64,000 bases of DNA from Blumeriella jaapii (lineage: Eukaryota; Ascomycota; Leotiomycetes; Helotiales; Drepanopezizaceae): positions 1,178,001 to 1,242,000 of the forward strand of contig VWND01000002.1 in the NCBI GenBank assembly GCA_009599575.1. Reading direction: 5' to 3'. Position numbers and translations under genes: made by a program. Of the stretch, positions 21,115-33,419 are shown one piece after another. The number at the start of each line of letters is the position of its first letter. Position 1 is the first letter of the stretch. The notes beneath the pieces are model-generated. The model had not been told where the DNA came from. It did no database searches and saw only the letters and a program-made list of their open reading frames with translations.

Positions 21115-23392
21115 CCACCACCACCAACAACACCAACAACAACTACAACATCAACAACAACAACAACAACAACAACAACAGGACGCGAACCAGCAGGGCA
21201 CAGCGGAGAGCGAGGCGGAAGACCCATCACCGGTATCGGGGATGAGAACGCCGGCAAGAGGAGTCAGCGGGGCCAGTCCAACCCTGGAGACGGTGCAAGA
21301 GATCAGCCAGCCGAACACTCCCGGCCCGGGATTTGGCAGTCTCCTGGAGAAGGTGGATACCTCGCGTTCCGTCGTCACAGAGAATGGCACCTCCGCGGAC
21401 GACTCGTCTACGAGGACCATCAGAGCGAAGCCGAGCATCATCATGGCACACGAAAGTGGAAGCGAGAGCGGTGGTGGCAAGGGAGAACCGAGGATGAGAT
21501 CCACATCCGTCGCGCCGCACCCATCGGCGCGTCCCAACGGACCCGCGACGAAATCCTTCACGGGTGCGGGGAGGGGAAAGCCGGCCGGCGAAGGCTCCGC
21601 GAGAAACATGACGGTGGAAGCCGAGACCGTCAGCTCCATTCCCCAAGTCGCCGTGGGAGGACCCGCCAGCGCCGCCAACACCGGCAGCATTCGCACGAAA
21701 CCGAGTTCCGAAACGATACGACCGAAGAAGGAGAAGAAGAAGACGGCGCGCAAGGCCCCCTCGGTCAATTCAGGCATTGGTGAGCAACAGCGTTTGTCTA
21801 CGTCCCAAGTCCGGCAGCACCATCATCACTCCGCCAGGGGCGGGGGGGGAGATGGCTGGCTGGCTCGCTCCCCATCCCCCGTGAGGCGTGACGGTCAAGG
21901 GCCGTGTTCTCCTGCGAACCGCAGCGGCGCCACGAGTCCGGCTCGGGCGGTGTCACGGGCGTCCCGCAGGACGAGCCTCACCCTTCACGCTGTGAGTACC
22001 ATGCTAACGAGAAGTCGCCCAGCCTCGTCGAAAGCCGATATCTTCGAAGCCAAAGTCGCCAGCGCGGTCGACGAAGCCAACTCGTCGGACTCGGAAGAGA
22101 CCTTCGTCTACGAATCCAACCCCCCCGATATCGATCGCCCGCGGCGCTACCACTCACGCACCCCCAGTGCGACGTCGATGGCGAGTCAGGTTGACCAACG
22201 GCGCACGATCATGGATGGTCACCACAGCGTGGCCATGAAGAAGAGCATGAAGTTCGCCAACAGTTACAACAGTGGTGGCGGGGCGCCACAAGACTCGACC
22301 ACGGGCGAAGATGACGGGACCGGCGCGGCTCGCGGCAGCGTAGGCACCGCCCGAGGCACGACGCACCACCATCACATTGGGGGCCGGTGGGGTCGCGGAG
22401 GTGGCAATGGCCACCCGTCCCTCTTCGACATCGAATCCCCTTTCGCCAACGCCACCAAGTCGCGAAATGGCATTCCCGGCAAGCTGAATCTCCGGCCCGA
22501 GAGCCCGATGAGCCCGAGATTTCCCAACATGAGAATGGTCCCCACCGGGAGGAAATCCCCACAACTATCCGCCGGCTATGAACTTGACGACGGAGCAGAC
22601 GATGAACGGGTGCCGCTCATCTCGAGCGTGCGTTCGAGTCGGTCTGCTCGGGTTCGACGCACCGCGCCTTCGATGCGACAACTGGAACACCAATCGTCGC
22701 GGCAGGGCCGATCATTCATTGCGAGATTTGCGGGCTGTGTGGTGCTGGTGATCATGATCAGCCTGGTCATGTTGGGTGCGATGGGCTTCATGTTTGCGAC
22801 CACGCAACCCCTGACCGAGGTGAAGATTCTCGCCCTCAAGAACATCATCGCAAGCGAGCAAGACGTCATCCTCGACATGAAGGTTCAGGCGCGGAATCCC
22901 AACCTGGTCGTCGTCACTATCGACACTGCAGATCTGGTCATCTTTGCCAAGTCATCGTATGCAGGCACGGACCAGGAGTGGTGGACACACCCTCGCGCAA
23001 CCGACGTTCTCCGGCGAGGTCTGCGGAAACGCGATGACGATCCCGTTGATCCACCCCTCGGGGACGAGCCTGACAGCGAGCCGAACCTGGCCATTGGCCA
23101 TGTGCGAGGCCTGTACAGTCCTCTCACCTTCGAGGGATCCCCCTTTCGGGCGCAAGCATCGACCTCACTGGGTCAGCTTCGCATCATCAATCCGGGCAAC
23201 GAGACCACACCGGCTGGCAGCACGCGGTGGGGGAGGGTGGTGCAACACGAGTTCGACCTCATTGTACAAGGCACGTTGAAGTATACGCTCCCGCTCAGCC
23301 CCAGACTTCGGAGTGTCAGCGTCAACAGTCGCGTGAGAGTCAAACCGAACGCCGCAGATCAGGACCCGGAGGAAGTTCACATTGCTGCATGA
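20388..23392 (+). CDS. VAC7: Vac7 homologue (vacuolar segregation protein), apparent frameshift
   Basis: Vacuolar-membrane activator of the Fab1/PIKfyve complex that makes PI(3,5)P2. The diagnostic part is C-terminal: RSFIARFAGCVVLVIMISLV and following form a transmembrane segment (about 22703-22800), then LTEVKILALKNIIASEQDVI, DMKVQARNPNLVVVTIDTAD and a lumenal domain to the stop. The N-terminal part is disordered (serine/alanine-rich), with a poly-Q/His tract at 21086-21180. ATG at 20388 opens one frame (to SRWPTSPRLRS, about 20980); the rest lies in another frame from about 20981 (PPPVGVNKPNLPPPRK). This needs one missing base or an unseen intron. A second point: 21780-22022 (GTGAGC...GCTAAC...CAG, 243 nt) is probably an in-frame intron, joining NSGI to ASSKADIFEAKVASAVDE. 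Expected length is roughly 920-1000 aa, near the yeast size. Confidence 0.85.
21086..21180 (+). repeat. Poly-glutamine (CAA/CAG) tract in VAC7
   Basis: Two CAA/CAG-rich runs separated by CAC codons, read as Gln and His in the downstream frame; a length-variable site by nature. Confidence 0.8.
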
Positions 23393-24510
23393 TCACCGGA
23401 CCTGCCCGTGGTACCACACCCCCGGACCCTCCGTCACGTTATCTCCTTTGTTATTTGACAGCCTTGTGAATTTGAGCGATCGCATTTTTTGGTTTTCATC
23501 TTAGGCCAGCAAGGAACGTTCGAGGGTTGAGCGAAAGGCGCGCACGATACAGAGGCGCATCGGGAAAAGCAAGCTAGCAAAATACATGCATCGCAAATAA
23601 CTTCAGGATCGGGCTGTTACTTCATTTGGACAAGAAAACAGCCTCGAGGACTCGATATTGCGGTTCCCACCGGTTTTTGCGTTTGGCTTCTGGGAATTGG
23701 ACCGGTCGTGTTTTTTTTTTCTTTTTTTTTTTTTTTTTTTTTTTCTTTCTTTTTTCTTTTTCTCGGAGGGGTCAAGGAAATTGGAGCTGGGAATGGGAAA
23801 TTGGGGGTGCCTACTTTTTTTCTGAAGATGCTGACGGCGAAATTGAAGTGTGAACCAGCAAGGGGGGTCTGGGCTTATAGACGGAACAGCGGGCAAGTTC
23901 GCACGTGGGAATCGAGCGCTGGTTTTTACGGCCGACTGTGTTTGACGGGGGGTCGGGTCGTGGCCTTGTAGAGTATGACGACGTTGATGATGGCTGAAAC
24001 TGTATATTTGAGCCTCCCGAGGAAAGCCTCCACGTTGCGGCAGGGAGGCGAGCTGGCTGGCTGGCTGGCTATTGCTGTTGCTGTTGCTGTTGCTGTATTG
24101 TACATATGCTCGCTCTTTGATGGGCCGGTAGGAGAATACAGTGGACTCGATGAAGAAAACACTACCTGTGTGTGCTGTGGCCAGACACCTGCTTGCCTTT
24201 CTTTCATGGGAGCTTGGGTTTGACGTGAGTGACGCAGTGACTGTGGTTTCCTCTCCTCTCTCTCCATCTACACTCTTCTCACCTACCTACCTACCTACTT
24301 TCTCTTCTCCTGTGACCAGTACCGTACCGTACCGTACCGTACCGTACCGCACCGTACCGCAAGCAAGTAAGTAGTGTTATATAGCGCACATCGGGACGGG
24401 GTCGAGCCTCGCCTCGCCTCGACCTGACTCGGCCTTGGACGTCCCTCGTCACCGTGTACTTACTGTACTTACTTGGCCTGGCCGGGCCGATCAGACCAAC
24501 GACACGCGGG

Positions 24511-24558
24511 TGTATGTATGTATGTATGTATGTATGTATGTATGTATGTATGTATGTA
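24511..24558. repeat. TGTA microsatellite
   Basis: About twelve uninterrupted TGTA units. Confidence 0.95.
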
Positions 24559-24604
24559 GACGTCACAGGGAACACCACATCGACGCGTTGCGATCGATGT
24601 TGTC

Positions 24605-24606
<2 letters not shown>

Positions 24607-24650
<44 letters not shown>
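24607..24650. repeat. 44-nt poly-G run
   Basis: An uninterrupted homopolymer of G, the longest in the window. Its length may not be accurate, as such runs are hard to sequence. Confidence 0.9.
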
Positions 24651-24652
<2 letters not shown>

Positions 24653-24754
24653 GGGGAGAAAGGCGTGATCTATTGTAGAGTAGAGGAGATTGGTTTTGTC
24701 CGCAGGGGCTTGAGTTGAGGGGGGGGGGCAGTTACTTAGGTAGGTAGGGTACCC

Positions 24755-24835
24755 ATGTTTGTGTGTTTGTGTGTGTGTATGTGTGTATGTATGTGTGTGT
24801 ATGTTGTGTGTGTGTGTGTGTGTGTATGTGTGTGT

Positions 24836-24880
<45 letters not shown>

Positions 24881-24895
24881 AGGTATATGTATGTG
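24755..24895. repeat. GT/TATG microsatellite
   Basis: GT dinucleotides interspersed with TATG, ending in TATATAAGGTATATG. Confidence 0.9.
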
Positions 24896-26268
24896 TATGT
24901 ACCGAGCGTGCTTCGCTTATTCGTTTTCCGAATAAGAAGCTGGAGAGAGGATGGCTCGAGCCGGCGGGTGAAGTAAGTGCCTTTGGGGGGGGGTCTTTGC
25001 ATGGGCTCGATCCACACCTCACCTCCCTCCCGTCTTTTCCCTTTTCTCTCGAGTTACTACTTACTGTACGTGATACATCCATCGACGCGCGCGCCACACG
25101 CACAGTTACAGTACCATCAACCACGACTTCGCCGTCCTGTCGCACATGCAGCGCACAGTTGCGGACAGAGACAACAAGACCGACCCAAGGGTTATCCTAG
25201 AGGAGGTCGTGAAGTGCGTCGGCGAGGAGGGCGGGGTCGATTGAATCCCGACTTTGTGCCACGAGAGCAGAGATCACGGCCTGGCCAAGACAGGGACAGA
25301 GGTCATCGTCGACATCACGCCCAGGTGTGATGGAGAGATCGGCTACCTGGTCCGGTACGGTACGGTACCGCGTGGTCTACAGACTCCGCCTCAGCTTCTC
25401 CTCCGACGATTCCGACGCCGGCGATGCCGTCTGATACCACCAGTATGGTACTGAGTATGGTACTGTTCTGTCACTCCGGTCGCATCCCAGAGTCCGTGTG
25501 CCACGCGTCACCACCCGGGAGATGGCACCGGGGTGGGTGGTTCCCTTCGCCGGACCTGTGCTTTCACGCCACACGAGGCAGGAGGAATAACAACATTGGG
25601 CAACCGAGTTGGGTAACATTAGCGAGAGGACTCGTCGAGGAGAAGATCCGAACCCCCCCCTCCTCCCCCAATCGCGAAACAATTGTGAGAGCAGGAACTT
25701 GAAAGCCCAGATGAAGACGGTGGTGAGTGGTGATCAGAGCACCTTTCCCGACACTCAACCAATGGGTTGGCGTCAACCATCTCGGGAACCTACAGTATAG
25801 TACAGTATATAGATTTTCTTTGGCTCGTCCTGCAAACGCCCACGGAAAGCGGAAGGCAGGCAGGCAGGCGAATGGCACACCGATGGTATGTATATACCGT
25901 ACCGTACCGTACTGTAAGTGACCGTGTCGACCCCATATTCCTACCTCCTGTAACCACTCGCCGAAGGACGCTTTTCAGACCCGGCACATGAAACCCACGA
26001 CGCGAACCGTGAGACTTCCTCCTCCGCGGTAGACTTTCCTCTGCCTTCGAAACCGAGCCCGATATCTGTGCGTGCCGTTTCCCAGACGGCGGATGGAACC
26101 AGGCCCGCATATCCATCCGCATCACACGATGGGAAGATGTGGTGGCCCTCCTTCGTGGATTCAAAACATCAGAATGAAAGGGGCCAAATCCACAGCATCA
26201 AGTTTCATAATTTGATCTCATTCTATTACACCAAAATGGATTGAAATCTAGCTTGGCTACATTGACCT

Positions 26269-27303
26269 TCACTCATAATCAAACTGCTTATATCCCACCC
26301 TGATATCTGCATGCACCGCCCTATGGTCACTCAAAGATGGCCCCTTTTTCCATCTGTTTTCCCACGTGCGAGTACTTCTCGGCCGCATGAACCAATACGG
26401 TTCATAATTTTCCGGCTTCGGAACCCCTGGCTGTGGTCTGTTCATATCGTAGTTGAAACCCACCCAGATCTCGTCCCAGTCGTAAAACTTGTAACCCTTC
26501 CTATTCGTAGTGATTCTGGAATTTCTCGTCCGAACCCAACCATCGAAATCCGGAGCCTTCCTGAAATTTTGCCCTCTCACTACCTTGTTTCCTCCGAAAT
26601 CCCAATGCCCCCTTGTGGCAATGGTGAAGATGACACTTCCGTTTTTGTGTTGTCCTTCGTTTGCCGTCGCTCGAAAATCTTCGAAAATGTCAAGCGCTAG
26701 GTCGATCTCTTGCTCTCTTCTTCCCTCGTCGAGGGAGAATCGGGTGTTAGCGACGTAAAAAACGTGGTCGGTTCTCAAGTCTTTCAGTAATGCAATGGTT
26801 ATAACATTCTCGCCCCTGATAACTTTTGACCATTCGCCCGTTCTAGGCATCCCGCTTAGCCACTGCGAGGTTTCATCCAAAAGGAGAAGATGTTTAGTGC
26901 CGAATAAAATGGGATTGAAATCCTCAACCAGGTAGCCATCAATGGGAGCCAGGGACTCATCTTGTTCCTTGACTCGTTTTCCCGCAATAGCGAAGTCTTT
27001 AGAGAGCCCGGCGGTGATGTCATCCAGCTGAGAATAGTCGACATGTTGCAAACTGATAATCGCGGCGGCGACGGGTCGTTCGATATGGTTTAACAGTTCG
27101 ATCGCGTAAGGTTTTCGGCACTTAGACTTCATCAGCCAATACTCGCAATTCTCTTTCCACCAAGGTTTGGCTCCTTCGGCTTCGGCATCTATGTTCGCGG
27201 CGATGTTCCACGATATGACTCGGACATTAGCGTAGTCATGTTTCCCTTCCGCCAGCGCATAGCCTGCCAGAAAGAAAGCCGTGATGAGGGCCGAGAAATG
27301 CAT
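26269..27303 (-). CDS. Secreted endonuclease/exonuclease/phosphatase-like protein, divergent active site
   Basis: 344 aa, single exon. Signal peptide MHFSALITAFFLAGYALA. The fold-level pattern of the EEP (DNase I-like) superfamily is readable: VRVISWNIAA at the start, ISLQHVDYSQLDDI where the metal-binding Glu region (usually LQE) lies, PILFGTKHLLLLDETSQWLS, VFYVANTRFSLDEGRREQEI, and a C-terminal SLSDHRAV with the catalytic Asp-His pair. Odd points: the usual Glu after LQ is His, and the usual GDFN is not evident (TIATRGHWDF stands there). So the fold may persist without normal catalysis, or with a different one. A longer in-frame start exists at 27492, but a TATAAAG at 27382-27376, about 75 bp upstream, supports the start at 27303. 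Exact substrate unknown. Confidence 0.7.
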   Translation of the reverse strand: MHFSALITAFFLAGYALAEGKHDYANVRVISWNIAANIDAEAEGAKPWWKENCEYWLMKSKCRKPYAIELLNHIERPVAAAIISLQHVDYSQLDDITAGLSKDFAIAGKRVKEQDESLAPIDGYLVEDFNPILFGTKHLLLLDETSQWLSGMPRTGEWSKVIRGENVITIALLKDLRTDHVFYVANTRFSLDEGRREQEIDLALDIFEDFRATANEGQHKNGSVIFTIATRGHWDFGGNKVVRGQNFRKAPDFDGWVRTRNSRITTNRKGYKFYDWDEIWVGFNYDMNRPQPGVPKPENYEPYWFMRPRSTRTWENRWKKGPSLSDHRAVHADIRVGYKQFDYE

Positions 27304-27375
27304 GGGGGGTAAGGTAAGGTAACGACCGTTGCGAGTCGATGGTTCACGATACGCTGAGCAGAAGCGCGAATGCGT

Positions 27376-27382
27376 CTTTATA
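27376..27382 (-). promoter_or_regulatory. TATA box of the EEP-like gene
   Basis: TATAAAG on the minus strand, 73-79 bp upstream of the chosen ATG at 27303, consistent with a transcription start between them. Confidence 0.55.
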
Positions 27383-28182
27383 GCCTGTGCAGACACGGCT
27401 TCGGACTTTGTCAATTCAATCGTGAAGGATGAAATAAAGGAATCCGCGATGTTGTAGCCAAGGCAAACAAACACGGCTTCGGACATTGTCATTCCTGGAG
27501 GATAAGGGAATCAATCCATGCTAAAATTAGCGTGTGGGAGCGTCCGCAAAGCACTTAATGGGCCTACGCATGTACAGTACTGTACTGTGTATTGTATTGT
27601 ATTGTACATACATTCACACATACTGTACGGTGGATGGGATGGGTTGGTGTAACAGAGAGTAGTGAAGTCAAAGATGATTCATTGTTCGTGCCGTAAGGGC
27701 TGTTTATGTAGTATGAATGTTCTAATGCTATGGAAGGTGCGAGCCTTCTGATTTTGGATGATGACGGCAATGACTTGTGGTCGTGTCGTTATCATAGTTA
27801 TTCCTGTATATTCTTGGGATGTTTTATACATACCCGTAATTGTGTAACAGTTGGGGCGTGTACCACCGTACCGAACGGAGCTCAGAAGCCAGCTCGCCAG
27901 CCCGCCAGCCCGCCAGCCCGCAAGCGAGCAAGCGAGATAAGTCAGGGAGGGGGAGGGTCTGGAATGCCATGCGGGAATATGCGGTTTTTCATGCGTGTAC
28001 CTGTACCGTACCGTACCGACCGGACCCAGTGACGCGATGATTTACCCTGGGGTTTGGCTTTGTTTCTTTTGGTGGTCTCTCGGAGCTTTGTTTACAGTAC
28101 AGGACAGCGAGGATGGAGGGGGGGGGGGGGGGGGGGGATGGGGGAGGGAGGGTTGTTTTTTATTTGGTGTCGTTTCTTGTTT

Positions 28183-28222
<40 letters not shown>
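28183..28222. repeat. CAGG microsatellite
   Basis: Ten uninterrupted CAGG units. Confidence 0.95.
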
Positions 28223-31200
28223 CTGAGATGTTAAACATGTGTACAGTACAGTACCAATCGATCGGTTGGGGAGGGGAGGGGAAGAGGGAAAGAAAGAAGA
28301 AGGAGGAGGAAGGAGAGGGAGAAGGAGGAGAAGGAAGAAGGAGAAAAAGGTTAGGGTGAGCACAGCACAGCATTGCATTGCAGAGCTAGCTAGCTGCACA
28401 TAATCAATCGCTGTATGTGTGTAGGTGTGTATGTGTCTACTGTGTATGTGTCTACTGTGTATGTACTGTATTTACCTTACCGCGCGTGAGGGTGGGAGGG
28501 AGGGAGGGAGGGTGTGATAGAGAACAGACACGCTTTGACGCGTGGAGCCCTGTTGGTCGTCGGAGCGCGGGGTACATATGTACTGTACTGTACATACTGT
28601 TCATGTAGGTACGTACATGTACATACTGTACATAGGTACATACATACTTACTTACAGTACATACCTACTTACTTACAGACTTACTTACATGCTTACTTAC
28701 ATACCTACTGACTTCCTTACTTACACACTACTTACATACTACTCACATACGCATACACACATCTCGGAGTAAAGCGCAGGTTCGGGCGATCCAGAGGGAT
28801 GGGGGTCGGTGCTCTTCCTCGCCGTGGGATTGCCAGCCGTGTCCCCCTCGGGTATCGAAAGTTACATACACACATGGTTTCCCACCCATCCATACACACG
28901 GCTGGGACACAGAGAGTCAATCCAGAGCGGGAATGGGATCCTTCTTCCGCCACCCGCAACGGTAATTAAGGATCGGGGAGGGTGCGAGAGAGGATCCGAT
29001 TCCCGGTGTCAGTCGCTGCCATGAAACGTGAAGAAGAAGAAGAAGAAGACGAAGAAGAAACGAAGGACGAAGGCGAACCCACCCGACAGAACGCTCTCGA
29101 GCCGATTGCGACGTGCAACAGAAGCTGTCAGGATGAGTTTAAATGTCGACTTGGGCGATAGGGAAATGTACAGGGATCTGCGGTTTCGGAGCGCTCGATG
29201 CTTTCTGGATAGGCTCGAGGCGTCCGTGGGAAGCTTCGTGGGTTTCGAAAATGGGTTTTGAACCACTTGGGGACGACCTCTGGCCGTGCGAAGCTTCCTC
29301 CGCATCCCAGATGCGTGTGGTGAGAACGGAGGGCGCAGGAGGGACAGGATGTGGATGTGTGAAAGACGCAACGCACGATTACTCGCTTGACGAGGGCCAT
29401 CACAACAAGGTTTGCTGCCAGAGCTCGGTCTCGGCTCGAGGCCGTGCGAGCTCTCTTGGAGTCTCTCTGTCCTCGACCTTGAGACAATCCTGCGCCGACT
29501 TCAAGCCTTGATCGTGTAGTGTCGCTCCTTGTTTGATTCACAGTCCACCAACTTCATGACGGGCGAAGCAGGCCGGAGACAGAGGCTCGACCTGCCTGGG
29601 GCTCGGTTGCGCAAACTCTCTCCGCGCACTGCTTGCTCGGGCGCGTCCCCATCGGCTGCTGGGCTCGTCTGACTTCGCCGGGTGGAAAAAGAAGTTCGTG
29701 AGCGAACACCAGATGCGACGGTCATGGCCCAAGGTGTTTGAGGATGCTGGTCAAACCCGGCCGCCATACCCACCCACCTTCTTGCCCTTTAAGCTGGCCC
29801 GACTGATGCGTCCCGACGCGCGCCTCTTGTTGACCTGGTGGCTCGACCAGGCTGCGTGCATCCGTCCGTCCGTCCGTCAGTCTCTCCGTCAGTCAGTCGA
29901 CCCTGAACGGCTGCAATCCTCGAGCCGAGCCTACCGGCCTAGTGGTGATGCGATGCAGCGCCTCCACGATGCACGAGAATCTATCGATAAGAGGATCATC
30001 AAGCAGCCGTGCAAGCGAGAGCTTGTCGAGGCCATCGTGCCACAGTCGCAAGTCGCGAGAAGTTTGATCGTGTGGAGTCTGGGGGGCAGGTCGGCGCAAC
30101 CTTTGGGATTCCGTCGGCACGGCTGGCGGGCGGGCGGGCTGGATTGGCTTTCCGGGGATGGTCCGTCTCGAACCGTACGGCGAGCGAAGGCCGCGGGCCT
30201 TGACGCTTTCTTGCACATTGGAAATTGCCTTTCGCCACGGAAATCATGATGTGATTGATGCTCTCAGCTCTGGCGAGACGACCCCTCCATCTCACAATTG
30301 GTGGTTGATTGTTGAGATAGCTGTCCGCGTACGGAAGTCTCAGTGATAACCTAGGAGAGGTAGTTGACTCTTGGCTTCCGCGAATCCGCGTCCTCCCGCG
30401 GTACCCGATCCCGAGATGTCTCGTAGCGTCTTTCTCTCGTTGCTCAGCTGCGAGACACGGACGGCGCCGATGAGGAATGATGGTGGTCGAATGATCGAGT
30501 CTCTACTCTCGAGCCTCCCAGCCTCCCAGCCTCTCAGCCTGCCATCCCCCCGCCTCCCAACCTCCCAGCCTCCCAGCCTCCCAACCTCCCAACCTCCCAA
30601 CCTCCAGCTTAGCACAAGAACCCCCCCCCATCTCGTTACAGAAGGGAAAACGATTCTTCGTGGACCCTTCAAAAGCAGGGTCTTTGGTGAAAAGGGGCAG
30701 CACCGGCGAAGCATACTTGCTGGGAGTGGAAATTGCGCACGAGATGAGTTCATGCACGCACAACGGGCGCAAAACAGACGGGCAGAAGGCCTCTCCGCAG
30801 ACCGGACTCGCTTCTGCTCCGGAACCCCCAGTCTCAGGGCCCAGTCAGGGGAGGCGGAGTGGTGGTGGGGATCGTAGACTCGGCTACCAATCTTGGATCC
30901 CCCCCCCCCAGGCCATAACGGATCCTGGGCCGGGAATGCGCTAGTGGAGGCAAAAGCATACTTTATTAGTTGCGAAAGGGGAAATCGCAGCCCGCAATGC
31001 GTCTAGTTTGGGTACCGATGCTCGTGTTGTGGGGTGGTGGAGAGGTGGTGGAGAGGTTGTTTTGTTGTTTGTTGTTGTTGTTGTTGTTGTTGTTTTGTTT
31101 CGGTTATACTGTGAGACGTGTGGTGAAAGTCAAGACGCGTCTCACCAGTACTGTACATTCCTCTGATCTGAACATCAGAAGCATGCACGGATAGCTGCTG

Positions 31201-33261
31201 CTGCTGCTGCTGCTGCTGTTGCTGCTGGAGCGCCGGCTTTGCGTGCTGGACCTAGGTTGGGATGCATGTGTGTGTTAGTCGAAGTCGAAGTATATTGCAC
31301 TGTCCTGTACAATACATAGTAAGATACTTCCTGTCCCCAAGACGGGAGTATTTCAGTGTGCTTGGCAGGCAGGGGGCATTATCAGTTGTTCCGGTCCGAG
31401 ACGCGGCCGCATATCAAACTCACGACTTGATCAACTTTATTGCCTTCGACGGATGTACAGCACAGTACGGTAGTAGCAAGTAACCTGGTTTCCCAAGTTC
31501 TTAAATTCAATATTAATCCTCCCATCGTATTCAACCTCTGACTCTCCCGTACCCTACCGTACTGTACTGTGCGACACACCCGTCGGCCAAGTCCAGTCGG
31601 TAGAGATTGCCATCGGTGCCACGATGGACCTTGCCTCTCGCCTTGCACCTTTTGCCTTCCCCACGGCGGACGAGGATGATCCCGAGGCCCTCGTGAAAGA
31701 GCACGTCGGAGCATGACGTGGACGGGTGTGAGAGGGATCGACATCTGGTCTGATCTGGTCCGGTCCTGTCCTGTCCTGTTCTGTTCTGTTCGGGATTCAG
31801 GGTCCCGTTTCTTCGGTTCAGCCCGTCCGCGTGTTCAAAGCACACAAAGGGCCGTCAACAGTCGTCGCGTTTAGTCTGTAAGAAAAAGAGACCTATACGT
31901 GAAGGAAGGAAGGCTTCGTCACTCGAGCAGGCTGCACTGTGTGAGTACCCGAATAAGAAAGGTACTTACAGTACTTCTAGAATAGTTCCATTACAACCCT
32001 TCCTGGTACAGAGTGTATCTGGTGGAGCTCTATGCATCGTCTTGTGTAGGGAAAGCCTTAACCTTCGGCTTCAGATCTTTTGCCCGCTCAAGGCTGGTGA
32101 TTAGGCTCTGCGTCGCACTCAGGTGGCCCCTCTGAAGATGGCCCGTACATAGGACTACTCGTTTGATACAGACAGACACGTCCACACATACAGTCTGTAC
32201 CGTACAGTACAGTAAGTACAGTACCATCAAAGGCGGGTTAGTGACAACCGCTTGCCATAGCTGATACATGCACCGCCAACTGCACCTTTGAAGATGAAAT
32301 GCCGTGCTTGTTCAGAACGGAGGACGAAGCCCCCGGTGTTCATACTCCTTCCACACCAGGGCCACCACCATCCCAGCCTTGCCATCATTCTCATGAATCG
32401 AAGCTCCCTGACGTTCGAGTTCCGTCCTTTCTCATGATCGTCAGTCGCCCAGCGTGCGACTCAGGTCTCCTGCACCGACGCATCCGGGATTGTCCCTTTT
32501 TCCATGACCCATAGATACGTGAGCGCCTCTTTCGATCTACACAGGTTCCTGTAGCGTACATCGTACTGTACAGTACATCCAATACTGCCGACGCTAAGTG
32601 CTGGTCGACGTTTTGTTTATTCCTGTCTCCCCTGTGCCTCCAAGACCAGCAAAAACACGCTAGGCCCACGCGTCTTACAGGGAGGTAAACAAGACACGGG
32701 CCCGCCTCTTCGCTCTTTAGACCGCAATTTTCCCTTCAACGCCCCCCCCCCCCCCCCCCCCCCAAACCTCCCATCGCGTCGCAACTCGAGGGAAAAGCGA
32801 CGAAGCGACGGACCATCAACTCCATCCCTTTCCCTTCGTCTCGTATATTTCCATCCCCAGCGCATCTTCCACTTCGACCGGCCTCGTCGCATTCGGGAGC
32901 GGGAGTAGGGACTGGGCGCTGCTGCTGCCGCTTTTCTGGTCGTCGCCGTCGTCGTTGCTGTGGTGGTACACGGACAAAGGTCATACATACAGAAGGTCAG
33001 GTATTGTCATGCCTGCTTGGACCTTGACTATCACCTTCGTACATTCCGACCGAGTCGCCACACACGCATTCCTCGACTTCCTCGACTTCTTCGACTTCCT
33101 CGACTTCCCTCGATACCTCTGCTCTCGTGTCTGTCTATAGAAGCCGACCAAGCCATCGCCCACCGACCGGCCCGGCCGCCATTCGTTCTTTCGCAGAGAT
33201 CTTGATTGCAGACCGCCGCCAGACCGACCATACAGACGTACATACCTACATACCTATACAT

Positions 33262-33292
<31 letters not shown>

Positions 33293-33419
33293 TATACCCT
33301 CGTCCTCCCTCGATTGCCACCTCTATGACGCACAAGGAGGGATAACTCGACTGCAAGCCCAGCACAATCTCATTGTCATCGAAGCCGTCAAGCGGCGTCA
33401 TCGCATTCCTCGTCGGACC

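Larger units (their letters stand above)
23393..26268. other. Gene-free, simple-sequence-rich spacer
   Basis: No gene is supported. Contents: T-rich tract 23710-23765; CTGG/GCTGTT repeats about 24050-24095; ACCGT repeat about 24323-24360; TGTA repeat 24511-24558; a 44-G run 24607-24650; GT-rich tract 24755-24895; a short CAGG run about 25856-25868. Open frames here are repeat translations. Confidence 0.7.
27304..33419. other. Six-kilobase gene-poor region rich in simple repeats
   Basis: No gene is supported over about 6.1 kb. Seen: GTAC-type motifs (27570, 28005, 28240, 28575, 31150, 31560, 32200, 32570); G run 28116-28138; CAGG repeat 28183-28222; GA-rich tract 28265-28350; TTACTTACA-type repeats 28610-28745; AAG/GAA repeats 29030-29060; CCTCCCAGC repeats 30515-30605; GTT repeat about 31064-31095; CTG repeat about 31197-31225; C run about 32744-32763; CA repeat 33253-33290. 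A few longer open frames (for example 29698-30249) have non-ATG starts and no recognisable content. The last few hundred bases are probably the WEE1 leader. Confidence 0.65.

Noticed and set aside
27304..27492. N-terminal extension of the EEP-like protein
   Set aside because: It would bury the signal peptide; the TATA box lies inside this stretch, so it is more likely leader and promoter.
29698..30249. 183-codon frame
   Set aside because: Non-ATG start, no recognisable motif, equally open frames on the other strand, GC-driven.
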